From NCBI GenBank assembly GCA_945952465.1, contig CAMFIB010000002.1:372001-436000 (forward strand): a stretch of 64,000 nucleotides of DNA, written 5' to 3'. How positions within the stretch are numbered: position 1 is the stretch's first letter; each line of letters begins with the position of its first letter. The notes below the pieces were generated by a model. The model had not been told where the DNA came from, did not search any database, and saw nothing but the letters and a program-made list of their open reading frames with translations. Position numbers and translations under genes: made by a program. Of the stretch, positions 51,930-61,159 are shown piece by piece. The DNA comes from an uncultured Pseudomonadota bacterium (GTDB lineage: Bacteria > Pseudomonadota > Gammaproteobacteria > Burkholderiales > Burkholderiaceae_C).

Positions 51930-54449
51930 ATGCAAACCTCTTTCCTGAAGCTGGGCTGGACCAGCCTGTGGCGCGACCTGCGCGCCGGTGAACTGCGCCT
52001 GCTGGTGCTGGCGGTGACGCTGGCGGTGGCGGCACTCACGGCCGTCGGTTTTTTCGCCGACCGGCTGCAGGGCGGCCTGCAGCGCGACGCGCGGCAACTG
52101 CTCGGCGGAGACGCGGTGGTGGTCAGCGACAACCCCACGCCGTCGGCCTTCGGCGCCAAGGCGGCCGAGCTGGGCCTGCAGAGCGCCACCAGCCTGGGGT
52201 TCCCGACCATGGCGCGCGCCACCGAGGCGATGGGCGGCGCCGCCAAGCTGGTTGCGCTGAAGGCGGTGGAACCGGGCTACCCGCTGCGCGGCGGCCTGCG
52301 CATCGCGCCTGCGCCCGGCGCGCCCGACGCGCCCACGCGCGAGGTGCCGCAGCCGGGCGAGGCCTGGGTCGACGGCTCGCTGCTCGACAGCCTGAACCTC
52401 AACATCGGCGACACGCTGCTGCTGGGCGACGCGCCCTTTCGCATCGCGCGCCTCATCGTCATCGAGCCCGACCGCGGCTCGGGCTTCAGCGCCTTCTCGC
52501 CGCGCGTGATGATCCACCGCGACGACGTGCAGGGCACCGGCCTGATCCAGCCGGCCAGCCGCGTCACCTACCGCTATGCGGTGGCCGGCGGCGACGAGGC
52601 GGTGAAGCGCTACACCGCCTGGGCCGATGCGCAGGTGAAGGGCAACCAGGCGCGCGGCGTGCGGGTCGAGTCGCTGGAGGGCGGCCGGCCTGAGATGCGG
52701 CAGACCATGGACCGCGCCGAGAAATTTTTGAGTCTGGTCGCGCTGCTGGCGGCGCTGCTGAGCGCGGTGGCGGTGGCGCTGGCGGCGCGTGGCTTTGCCG
52801 CCAGCCACCTCGACGACTGCGCCATGCTGCGCGTGCTGGGCCTGAGCCAGCGGCGCATGGCGGCGGCCTACACCTTCGAGTTCGCGCTGGCCGGCAGCGT
52901 GGCCAGCGGGCTGGGCATTGCGCTGGGTTACGCCGTTCACCTGGTCTTCGTCTCGCTGATGGCGGGGTTGGTCGACGCCACGCTGCCCGCCGCCACCGGC
53001 TGGCCGGTCGCGCTGGGCCTGGGCATGGGCCTCACGCTGCTGGCCGCGTTCGGCCTGCCGCCGGTGCTGCAACTGGCGCAGGTGCCGCCGCTGCGGGTGA
53101 TCCGCCGCGACGTCGGCAACCTCAAGCCGGCCTCGCTGCTGGTGCTGGCGCTGGGTGTGGCGGGCTTCGCCGCGCTGCTGCTGGCGGTGAGCAGCGATTT
53201 GAAGCTGGGGCTGATCGCCGTGGGCGGTTTCGCGGCGGCGGTGGCGCTGTTCGCGGGCCTGAGCTGGCTGGCCGTGCGGCTGCTGCGCCGCAGTGTCAAC
53301 GAAGCGACTGCGCCGCGCTGGCTGGTGCTGGCCACGCGGCAGCTCTCGTCGCGGCCCGCCTATGCGGTGGTGCAGATCAGCGCGCTGGCGGTGGGCCTGC
53401 TGGCGCTGGTGCTGCTGGTGCTGCTGCGCACCGACCTCATCTCGGCCTGGCGGCAGACCACGCCGCCCGACGCGCCCAACCGCTTCGTCATCAACATCAT
53501 GCCGGAGCAGGCCGCGCCGTTCCGCCAGCAACTGGCCGACGCCGGCGTGCAGCGGTTCGACTGGTACCCGATGATCCGCGGCCGGCTGGTGGCGGTGAAC
53601 GGCCGTTCCGTCTCGCCCGACGACTACGCCGACGAACGCGCCAAGCGCCAGGTCGACCGCGAATTCAACCTCTCCAACGCCGCCGCGCAGCCGCCGCACA
53701 ACGAAGTGGTCGGCGGCCGCTGGACGCCCGAGGAAAAAGACGCGCTGAGCATCGAGGCCGGCATTGCCGAGCGGCTTGGCATCCGCCTGGGCGACGCGCT
53801 CACCTTCGACATCGGCGGCCTGCAGAAAACCGCGAAAGTGACCTCGCTGCGCAAAGTGGACTGGGGCTCGCTGCACGCCAATTTCTTCGTGATCTACCCC
53901 GTCTCGGCGCTGCCCGAAGTGCCCACCACCTTCATGACGGCCTTCCGCGCGCCAGACGCCAAGGGCTTCGACAACAAGCTGGTGCAAAGCTTCCCCAACG
54001 TCACCAACGTCGACATGACGGCCACCATCGCGCAGATCCAGCGGGTGCTCGACCAGGTGGTGCGGGCGGTCGAGTTCCTGTTCGGCTTCACGCTGGCGGC
54101 CGGGCTGGTGGTGCTGTTCGCGGCGGTCACCGCGTCGCGCGAGGAGCGGGCGCGGGAGTTCGCCATCATGCGGGCGGTCGGCGCCCGCAGCTCGCTGCTG
54201 CGCCAGGTGCAGCGGGCCGAGCTGGCCGGGGTGGGGCTGCTGGCCGGTTTCCTCGCGTCCACCGTGGCGGTGGCGGTCGGCTGGGGGCTGGCCCGCTGGG
54301 TGTTCGACTTCGACTGGGTGGTGCAGCCCTGGGTGCCGCTGGCCGGCTCGCTGGCCGGCGGCGGCCTCGCGCTGGCGGCCGGCTGGTGGGGGCTGCGCGG
54401 CGTCATCAGCCGGCCGGTGGTGGATACTCTGCGCCGGGCGCCACAGTGA
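51930..54449 (+). CDS. FtsX-like permease family ABC transporter permease
   Basis: 839 residues, the length of YbbP-type proteins. An N-terminal helix ('LRLLVLAVTLAVAALTAVGFFA') precedes a large periplasmic domain (about 45-260), then three helices, a second periplasmic region and a last three-helix FtsX domain ending 'WWGLRGVISRPVVDTL'. Such permeases usually pair with a YbbA-type ATPase and act on lipoproteins or envelope lipids. The ATPase gene is not adjacent here: fdhD is upstream and a globin downstream. Confidence 0.9.
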   Translation: MQTSFLKLGWTSLWRDLRAGELRLLVLAVTLAVAALTAVGFFADRLQGGLQRDARQLLGGDAVVVSDNPTPSAFGAKAAELGLQSATSLGFPTMARATEAMGGAAKLVALKAVEPGYPLRGGLRIAPAPGAPDAPTREVPQPGEAWVDGSLLDSLNLNIGDTLLLGDAPFRIARLIVIEPDRGSGFSAFSPRVMIHRDDVQGTGLIQPASRVTYRYAVAGGDEAVKRYTAWADAQVKGNQARGVRVESLEGGRPEMRQTMDRAEKFLSLVALLAALLSAVAVALAARGFAASHLDDCAMLRVLGLSQRRMAAAYTFEFALAGSVASGLGIALGYAVHLVFVSLMAGLVDATLPAATGWPVALGLGMGLTLLAAFGLPPVLQLAQVPPLRVIRRDVGNLKPASLLVLALGVAGFAALLLAVSSDLKLGLIAVGGFAAAVALFAGLSWLAVRLLRRSVNEATAPRWLVLATRQLSSRPAYAVVQISALAVGLLALVLLVLLRTDLISAWRQTTPPDAPNRFVINIMPEQAAPFRQQLADAGVQRFDWYPMIRGRLVAVNGRSVSPDDYADERAKRQVDREFNLSNAAAQPPHNEVVGGRWTPEEKDALSIEAGIAERLGIRLGDALTFDIGGLQKTAKVTSLRKVDWGSLHANFFVIYPVSALPEVPTTFMTAFRAPDAKGFDNKLVQSFPNVTNVDMTATIAQIQRVLDQVVRAVEFLFGFTLAAGLVVLFAAVTASREERAREFAIMRAVGARSSLLRQVQRAELAGVGLLAGFLASTVAVAVGWGLARWVFDFDWVVQPWVPLAGSLAGGGLALAAGWWGLRGVISRPVVDTLRRAPQ

Positions 54450-54463
54450 GCGGTGCCCGATAA

Positions 54464-54520
54464 GCTACAAAAAATATAGCTAAAAAGCGCCATTCGGCGC
54501 TGACTTGCGGCCAATCTGGC
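54464..54520 (+). repeat. Interspersed repeat family R1, copy E (abuts the globin start)
   Basis: GCTACAAAAAATATAGCTA, then AAAGCGCCATTCGGCGCTGACTT, whose AGCGCC/GGCGCT arms form a hairpin. It is nearly identical to the inverted copy B over about 40 bases. Its right end runs directly into the globin ATG at 54522. Confidence 0.75.
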
Positions 54521-54521
54521 A

Positions 54522-54953
54522 ATGAATTCCGGTCAAAATCCTTCCGCCGGGCCCGCAGAGGCCCCCACCCCCTACGAGCAGCTTGGCGGCGAAGACCGCG
54601 TGAAGCAGCTCGTGGAAACCTTCTACGACCTGATGGACCTGGAGCCGCGCTACGCCCAGTTGCGCGCCGCCCACGGCAACACGCTGGAATCGGCCCGCGA
54701 AAAACTGTTCTGGTACCTCTGCGGCTGGCTGGGCGGCCCCTCGCACTACACCGACCGCTTCGGCCACCCGATGCTGCGCGCACGCCACCTGCCGTTCTCC
54801 ATCGGCAACACCGAGCGCGACCAGTGGGTGCTGTGCATGAACCAGGCGATGGACGTGATCGGGGTCGAGGCCGGCCTGCAAAGACACCTCGTCCAGACGT
54901 TTTACGGCGTCGCCGACTGGATGAGGAATCGAGAAGGCGAGTCTCCGGGTTGA
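54522..54953 (+). CDS. Group II truncated hemoglobin
   Basis: 143 residues. 'YEQLGGEDRVKQLVETFYDLMD' carries the B10 tyrosine, 'LFWYLCGWLGGPSHYTDRFGHPMLRARHLPFSI' the CD1/E-helix and the proximal histidine (RHLPF), and 'ERDQWVLCM' the conserved G8 tryptophan. These are group II (GlbO-like) features. Members bind O2 or NO and may protect respiration. The start lies at the end of repeat copy E, and no obvious Shine-Dalgarno site is present. Confidence 0.93.
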   Translation: MNSGQNPSAGPAEAPTPYEQLGGEDRVKQLVETFYDLMDLEPRYAQLRAAHGNTLESAREKLFWYLCGWLGGPSHYTDRFGHPMLRARHLPFSIGNTERDQWVLCMNQAMDVIGVEAGLQRHLVQTFYGVADWMRNREGESPG

Positions 54954-54956
54954 GGC

Positions 54957-55035
54957 CCCCACGCTCCCCGCTGCGCGTGGTTCGCTGCCCCCCGAGGGGG
55001 CTGTTCCGCCTTGGGAGCGGCCCGGCGGCGGAACG
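54957..55035 (+). repeat. Interspersed repeat family R2, copy 2
   Basis: CCCCCACGCTCCCCGCTGCG, CGTGGTTCGCTGCCCCCCGA, GGGGGCTGTTCCGCCTTGGG and AGCGGCCCGGCGGCGGAACG follow each other, filling the gap between the globin and smr stops. This is the most complete copy. Related text is at 43318 and, inverted, at 56923; short partial ends appear near 51863 and 57934. Confidence 0.75.
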
Positions 55036-55674
55036 CTAGTAAGCCGGCGCCAATAAAACGACCAACGCCCCCGCCCCACCTTCCGCCGGCTTGGCCTGCA
55101 CGAAGGCCAGCACCTCGTTCTTCTGCATCAGCCAACCCAGCGCCTTGCTCTTGAGCACCGGCGTCTTGCCGGGTGAACCCAGGCCCTTGCCGGTGACCAC
55201 CCGCACGCAGCGCACGCCCTGCCGGTGCGCGTCGCGGATGAAGGCCGAGAGCTGCTCCCGTGCGTCGTCGCGGCGCAGGCCGTGCAGGTCCAGCTCGCGC
55301 TGGATGCTCCAGTCGCCACGCCGCAGCTTGCGCGTCACGTCGGGGCCGATGCCGGGGCGGCGGTAGCTCAGTGCCTCGTCGGTGTCGAGCAGGGTGCTCA
55401 CGTCCAGCCCGTCGCTGATCGCCTCGCGCAGCACGGCCTGTTCGTCGAGCTGCAATTGCAGCGCCACCGGCGCCGGCGGCTCGGTCGGCAGCAGCACCCG
55501 GCCGCTGCCCTTCAATGGCGCCACCGCGCCCACGGTGCGGGTGAAAACCTCGCGTTCGGCCGCCGCGCGCCTTTCGGCAAGCTGCCGAGCCGCCTCGGCG
55601 GCAACGCGCGCGGCGCGCTCCTCCGCCAGCCGCTTCTGCATGGCGCCCAGGTCTTGCAGCGAGTGCGCCTTCAC
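55036..55674 (-). CDS. Smr domain protein
   Basis: 212 residues. A charged helical N-terminus is followed by the Smr domain: '[55 protein letters not shown]', with the LDxHG and GKG motifs of the MutS2/Smr nicking endonucleases. It is a stand-alone Smr protein without a MutS core. The start overlaps the radC stop by four bases, a pairing that hints at a DNA repair or RNA-processing role. Confidence 0.9.
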   Translation of the reverse strand: MKAHSLQDLGAMQKRLAEERAARVAAEAARQLAERRAAAEREVFTRTVGAVAPLKGSGRVLLPTEPPAPVALQLQLDEQAVLREAISDGLDVSTLLDTDEALSYRRPGIGPDVTRKLRRGDWSIQRELDLHGLRRDDAREQLSAFIRDAHRQGVRCVRVVTGKGLGSPGKTPVLKSKALGWLMQKNEVLAFVQAKPAEGGAGALVVLLAPAY

Positions 55675-56351
55675 AGCAGGCCTTTCTCGGCCAGCGAAAC
55701 CGCCCGCCCGCCCGGCGCCACGATGATGTGGTCCAGCACCCGCACATCGACCAGCGCCAGCGCGGCCTTCAGCGTCTGCGTCAGCACCTCGTCGGCCCGG
55801 GACGGCTGCGGCGAGCCGCTGGGGTGGTTGTGCGAGAGCACCAGCGCCGCCGCATGGTGGTGCAGCGCCCGCAGCACCACCTCGCGGGGGTAGACGCTGG
55901 TCTGCGTCAGCGTGCCGCGAAACAGCTCCTCCAGCGCGATCAGCCGGTGCTGGGTGTCGAGAAACAGCACCGCGAACACCTCGTGCGGCCGCCCCGCCAA
56001 TTGCAGTTGCAGGTAGTCTTTCACCGCCTGGGGCGAGGTGAAGGCCGGCCGCTCGGTGAGCTGCTGCGCCAGCGCGCGCCGCGCCAGCTCCAGCACCGCC
56101 ACCAGTTGCGTGCGCTTGGCGCTGCCGCCCAGGCCCTTCACGCGCTTCAGGTCGTCGGCGCTGGCGTTCAGCAGGCCGGCCACGCCGCCAAAGGTGTCGA
56201 GCAGTTCCTGCGAGAGCTGCAGCACCGATTTGCCGGGCAGGCCGGTGCGCAGCAGCAGCGCGAGCAGTTCGGCCTCGCTGAGCGCCGCGGCGCCGCGCGC
56301 CAGCAGTTTTTCGCGCGGGCGGGTGTCGGCGGGAATGTCCTTGAGCACCAT
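55671..56351 (-). CDS. radC: RadC family protein (JAB/MPN domain)
   Basis: 226 residues. A helix-hairpin-helix region ('[34 protein letters not shown]') precedes the MPN+ core '[60 protein letters not shown]'. The JAMM metal ligands (Glu, HxH and Asp) are all present. A role in recombination repair has been doubted; the enzyme activity is unknown. It is divergent from fkpB and co-transcribed with smr. Confidence 0.93.
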   Translation of the reverse strand: MVLKDIPADTRPREKLLARGAAALSEAELLALLLRTGLPGKSVLQLSQELLDTFGGVAGLLNASADDLKRVKGLGGSAKRTQLVAVLELARRALAQQLTERPAFTSPQAVKDYLQLQLAGRPHEVFAVLFLDTQHRLIALEELFRGTLTQTSVYPREVVLRALHHHAAALVLSHNHPSGSPQPSRADEVLTQTLKAALALVDVRVLDHIIVAPGGRAVSLAEKGLL

Positions 56352-56400
56352 GGGCGCGGGTGGCTTGGCCCCGCCGCCGGAGCGGGCAGGGCCGGGTTTT

Positions 56401-56406
56401 TACAAT
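56401..56406 (+). promoter_or_regulatory. Candidate -10 box (TACAAT) for fkpB-ispH
   Basis: TACAAT lies 32 bases before the GTG start at 56438, in the radC/fkpB divergent region. It places transcription start near 56413, which would exclude the in-frame ATG at 56405 as start. The -35 region is G+C-rich and unconvincing. Confidence 0.4.
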
Positions 56407-56437
56407 GGGGGCAGTTTATCGAGAGTCCTGTCCTTCC

Positions 56438-56911
56438 GTGTCCTCCCATCCCACCGTCCAGCCCGGCTCCTTTCTCACGCTGCATTACCGCCTCTCGGGC
56501 CCGCAGGGCGAGGTCGTCAGCACCTTCGGCGGCAAGCCCGCCACGCTGTCGCTCGGCACCGGCGAGCTGGCGCCGGCCGTCGAGGCGCGGCTGCTTGGCC
56601 TGGAGGAGGGCACCCGCGCCAGCTTCGAGCTGGCGCCCGGCGAGGCCTACGGCGAACGCAACCCCGACATGCTGCAGTGGGTCGCCCGCAAGCTGCTCGA
56701 TGACTTGGGGCTCGCCGGCGAGGCCTGCACCGTGGGCGAGGTGGTCACCTTCCCCACGCCCGACGGCCAGGCCACCTATGCCGGCGCGGTGCGCGAGGTG
56801 CGCGGCCCCGGCTCGGCCGACGGCGCCGAGGCCGTGCTGTTCGACTTCAACCACCCGCTGGCCGGCCAGCCGGTGAGTTTCGAGGTGGAACTGATCGGGG
56901 TGCTGGATTGA
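56438..56911 (+). CDS. fkpB: FKBP-type peptidyl-prolyl isomerase (SlpA/FkpB)
   Basis: 157 residues from GTG 56438, chosen because ATG 56405 overlaps the candidate promoter. 'SFLTLHYRLSGPQGEVVSTFGGKPATLSLGTGELAPAVEARLLGLEEGTRASFEL' is the SlpA-type FKBP opening, with an insert-in-flap region ('GERNPDMLQWV') and the return 'NHPLAGQPVSFEVELIGV'. It is a cytosolic proline isomerase and chaperone. The stop overlaps the ispH ATG, as in the conserved fkpB-ispH (slpA-lytB) pair of proteobacteria. Confidence 0.93.
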   Translation: MSSHPTVQPGSFLTLHYRLSGPQGEVVSTFGGKPATLSLGTGELAPAVEARLLGLEEGTRASFELAPGEAYGERNPDMLQWVARKLLDDLGLAGEACTVGEVVTFPTPDGQATYAGAVREVRGPGSADGAEAVLFDFNHPLAGQPVSFEVELIGVLD

Positions 56912-57933
56912 TGGGCGCACCAAAAGACGTGGCGCCGCAGCGCCGGGCCGCCCCAAGCAAGGCAGCCCCCTCGGGGGGGAGCGCAGCACACGAAGTGGCC
57001 AGCGTGGGGGCCCGCGAAATCTTGCTCGCGGAACCGCGAGGGTTCTGTGCGGGTGTCGACCGCGCGATCGAGATCGTCGAACGCGCCTTGGCCAAGTTCG
57101 GCGCGCCCATCCACGTGCGCCACGAGATCGTGCACAACACCTTTGTGGTGAACGATCTCAAGGCCAAGGGCGCGATCTTCATCGAAGACCTGGCCGACGT
57201 GCCGCCCGGCGCCACGCTGGTGTTCTCGGCCCACGGGGTCAGCAAGGCGGTGCACGAAGAAGCCAAGCGGCGCGGCTTCCAGATCTTCGACGCCACCTGC
57301 CCGCTGGTGACCAAGGTACACGTCGAGGTCGCCAAGCTGGCGAAAGAGGGCTATGAGTTCGTGATGATCGGCCACAAGGGCCACCCGGAGGTGGAGGGCA
57401 CGATGGGCCAGCTCGACCACGGCATCCACCTGGTGGAGGACGTGGCCGACGTGGCCCGCGTGCAACCGGCGCAGACCGACAAGCTGGCCATGGTCACGCA
57501 GACCACGCTGAGCGTGGACGACGCCGCCGAGATCGCCGCCGCCGTGCGCGCGCGCTTTCCCAAGGTTCGCGAGCCCAAGCAGCAGGACATCTGCTACGCC
57601 ACGCAGAACCGGCAAGATGCCGTCAAGATCATGAGCCCCTTGGTGGACGTGGTCATCGTCGTGGGCAGCCCCACCAGCTCCAACAGCAACCGGCTGCGCG
57701 AGCTGGCGGTGAAGCTGGGAACCCCGGGGCACATGGTGGACAACGCCGACGAGCTGAAGCCCGAATGGTTCGACGGCCGGCCCCGCGTCGGCCTCACCGC
57801 CGGTGCCTCCGCGCCCGAGCTGCTGGTGCAGCAGGTGATCGACCGCATCCGGTCGTTCGGCGCGGTCTCCGTCCGCAAGATGGACGGTACCCCGGAAAGC
57901 GTCAAGTTCCCGTTGCCCAAGGGCTTGAAGTAA
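56911..57933 (+). CDS. ispH: 4-hydroxy-3-methylbut-2-enyl diphosphate reductase
   Basis: 340 residues from ATG 56911. The enzyme core begins near residue 36: 'ILLAEPRGFCAGVDRAIEIVERAL'. The three [4Fe-4S] cysteines are in 'RGFCAG', 'DATCPLV' and 'DICYATQ'. It carries out the last MEP pathway step to IPP and DMAPP. Residues about 5-34 are Ala/Pro/Ser-rich and are translated from an inverted R2 repeat; GTG codons at 56995 and 57004 are alternative starts without the extension. Confidence 0.96.
   Translation: MGAPKDVAPQRRAAPSKAAPSGGSAAHEVASVGAREILLAEPRGFCAGVDRAIEIVERALAKFGAPIHVRHEIVHNTFVVNDLKAKGAIFIEDLADVPPGATLVFSAHGVSKAVHEEAKRRGFQIFDATCPLVTKVHVEVAKLAKEGYEFVMIGHKGHPEVEGTMGQLDHGIHLVEDVADVARVQPAQTDKLAMVTQTTLSVDDAAEIAAAVRARFPKVREPKQQDICYATQNRQDAVKIMSPLVDVVIVVGSPTSSNSNRLRELAVKLGTPGHMVDNADELKPEWFDGRPRVGLTAGASAPELLVQQVIDRIRSFGAVSVRKMDGTPESVKFPLPKGLK
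56923..57015 (-). repeat. Interspersed repeat family R2, copy 3 (inside ispH)
   Basis: Read on the minus strand it gives GGCCCCCACGCTGGCCACTT, CTCCCCCCCGAGGGGGCTGC and GCTTGGGGCGGCCCGGCGCT, in the same order as copy 2. It lies inside the 5' end of ispH and is translated as an N-terminal extension. Confidence 0.7.
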
Positions 57934-57950
57934 GCCCGGCGGCGGAAGGC

Positions 57951-58379
57951 TCAGCCGGCCGTGCCGTCGGTCTGGTCTGAATTGACCATCCACTGCACGC
58001 CGAACCTGTCGACCAGCATGCCGAACCTGGCACCCCAGAAGGTGGTGGCGAAAGGCATGGTCACCATGCCGCCGTGGGCCAGTGCGTTGAACACCGCCTC
58101 GGCGCGTTCCGCGTCGGCGGGAATGTTCACCGACATCGAGAAACCCGCATGGCCGCCAAAGGGCTGGCCGGGCATGCGGTCGCTGGCCATGAAGCTGCGC
58201 CCGCCCGCGCTCAGCGTGGCGTGCATCACCTTCTGGTGCCATTCGGCGGGCAACTGTTCCTGCATCGGCGAGCCGGCATAGCGGTGCAGGGCGGTGATGT
58301 CGCCGCCCAGGCAGTCGCGGTAGAAGTGCAGGGCGACCTCGCAGTTGCCGTCGAAGAACAGGTAGGGTTCGATCTGCAT
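57951..58379 (-). CDS. VOC family (PhnB-like) protein
   Basis: 142 residues from ATG 58379. 'EPYLFFDGNCEVALHFYRDCLGGDITALHRYAGSPM' and 'ALSAG'-like 'HATLSAGGRSFMASDRMPGQPFGGHAGFSMSVNI' are typical of PhnB/glyoxalase-fold proteins; 'FWGARFGMLVDRFGVQWMVN' is the classic ending 'WGxRxGxLxDxFGxxWMxN'. Metal-binding vicinal-oxygen-chelate fold; substrate is unknown. It converges on ispH. Confidence 0.92.
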   Translation of the reverse strand: MQIEPYLFFDGNCEVALHFYRDCLGGDITALHRYAGSPMQEQLPAEWHQKVMHATLSAGGRSFMASDRMPGQPFGGHAGFSMSVNIPADAERAEAVFNALAHGGMVTMPFATTFWGARFGMLVDRFGVQWMVNSDQTDGTAG

Positions 58380-58556
58380 GGTGGTTCTCCTCGAGCGGGT
58401 TCCCATGCTAGAGCGGTTGGTCATCGAACGGAAGTGGCAATCGCGCGGTTGCACATCTCGCATCATTTGACGCATCGAAGTAAGATCTGCCGCACCAACG
58501 AATGGGCACGCGTCGCGGTGCGACATCTTGGCGGCTCTGAGTGACGCGAGAGGAGA

Positions 58557-59105
58557 ATGGTTTTGACTCAAACAACGAACTGGATCGCCTACAAGCCGGC
58601 GCATCTTCTCGAGCGCGAAGCACCGATCGCTCCTCCGAATCCAGCCGCCTATTGGCCTCAGCGCTTCTTCTCGATTGCCTACCAGAAGAACATCATTCCT
58701 CCGCGTCGGGCTCATATGGTGGAGCTGGAGGGCTACCGCGCGAAAGGCGGTTGGAAAATCCATGTCTCGGCTTCGATCACCAGTGCACGCACGGTGGCTG
58801 CACTGGTGCTGCCTGTTCTGCATCGTGCAAGGGTCTGGCACAAGTTTGTGCCCTTGCTCAAGAACCTGGGTGCGATGAAGGGAGAGCAGTATGGCAAATT
58901 CATCACCATTTATCCCAATCCGGACAACATTGCCGCTGCTGATGGATGGCAAATCCTGATTCCCGCGATCACAGTGGCCATCCAGGGTTCCGGGATCGCT
59001 TTTCCCCGAATTTCGGACCCCAGGGAGGTTTTCGTGACGCCGCTGGGCCAATTGCTTCCGCCGGGTATTTCCATGCGTCAGGTCGACGACTTCACTCAAG
59101 GTTAG
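58557..59105 (+). CDS. Orphan protein resembling the N-terminal lyase-like region of LanKC enzymes
   Basis: 182 residues from ATG 58557; TTG 58563 is an alternative with better spacing from AGGAGA. 'YWPQRFFSIAYQKNIIPP', 'GWKIHVSASITSARTVAALVLPVLHRARVWHKFV' and 'GEQYGKFITIYPNPDNIAA' recall, from memory, the start of class III/IV lanthipeptide synthetases ('GWKxHVSA', 'GKFxTxYP'). No kinase or cyclase domain follows, and no precursor peptide or transporter gene is near. The G+C content is lower than in the neighbours. Function is unknown. Confidence 0.75.
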   Translation: MVLTQTTNWIAYKPAHLLEREAPIAPPNPAAYWPQRFFSIAYQKNIIPPRRAHMVELEGYRAKGGWKIHVSASITSARTVAALVLPVLHRARVWHKFVPLLKNLGAMKGEQYGKFITIYPNPDNIAAADGWQILIPAITVAIQGSGIAFPRISDPREVFVTPLGQLLPPGISMRQVDDFTQG

Positions 59106-59182
59106 TGGGCAGCAGCGTCGCTGCGGCACCTCACCCGGTTTCCCTGGGAAGCGGCGGGCGTGGTCGGTCGATGCATCGCCAC

Positions 59183-60487
<1,305 letters not shown>

Positions 60488-60619
60488 GCCGGCCTGTCGC
60501 TCGGGTTGCACCCTAGCCCGCGGGGTGCCATGCCGGCGTTATGATCGTGCGCCCCAGACGGACCAGCCGTTCGTTGCGGGCCCGCGCCCCGCGCGGCCGT
60601 GTTCCCAAAAGGAAGCCGC

Positions 60620-61159
60620 ATGAAAGCCCTGCTCAAACTCGCCGCCCTGATCGACCGGCTCAACGACCTGTTCGGGGAGATCGCCAAGTGGGCGGTGCTC
60701 GCCGCCTGCTTCATCAGCGCCGGCAACGCGGCCATCCGCTATGCGTTGAACTTCAGCTCCAACGCCTACCTCGAGATCCAGTGGTACCTGTTCGCCGCGG
60801 CGGTCATGCTCGGCGCCTCGCAGGTGCTGCGGCTGAACGAGCATGTGCGTGTCGACGTGCTGTACGGCCGCTATCCCACCCGCGCCAAGGTCTGGGTCGA
60901 CCTGCTCGGGCTGGCCTTCTTCCTGCTGCCCGTGATGGTGATGATGGTCTATTACTCGTGGCCGCTGTTCGCCCGCATGTATGACAGCGGCGAAATGTCG
61001 AACAACGCCGGTGGCCTGATCCGCTGGCCCGCGATGCTGATGCTGCCGCTCGGCTTCTCCATGCTGGTGTTGCAGGGCCTCTCTGAAATCATCAAGCGCG
61101 CCGGCTGGCTGATGCACGTGTTCGACATGGACACGCACTACGAAAGGCCGCTGCAATGA
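60620..61159 (+). CDS. TRAP transporter small permease (DctQ-like)
   Basis: 179 residues from ATG 60620 with AAAAGGAAG upstream. Four membrane helices, with 'GNAAIRYALNFSSNAYLEIQWYLFAAAVMLGASQVLRLNEHVRVDVLYG' typical of DctQ proteins ('E-x-Q-W', 'HVRVD'). It pairs with the large permease that overlaps its stop by four bases. The unusual 'S-N-A-Y-L-E-I-Q-W-Y' group belongs to the longer 'TRAP-type mannitol/chloroaromatic' branch; this is from memory. No DctP gene is in the window. Confidence 0.9.
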   Translation: MKALLKLAALIDRLNDLFGEIAKWAVLAACFISAGNAAIRYALNFSSNAYLEIQWYLFAAAVMLGASQVLRLNEHVRVDVLYGRYPTRAKVWVDLLGLAFFLLPVMVMMVYYSWPLFARMYDSGEMSNNAGGLIRWPAMLMLPLGFSMLVLQGLSEIIKRAGWLMHVFDMDTHYERPLQ

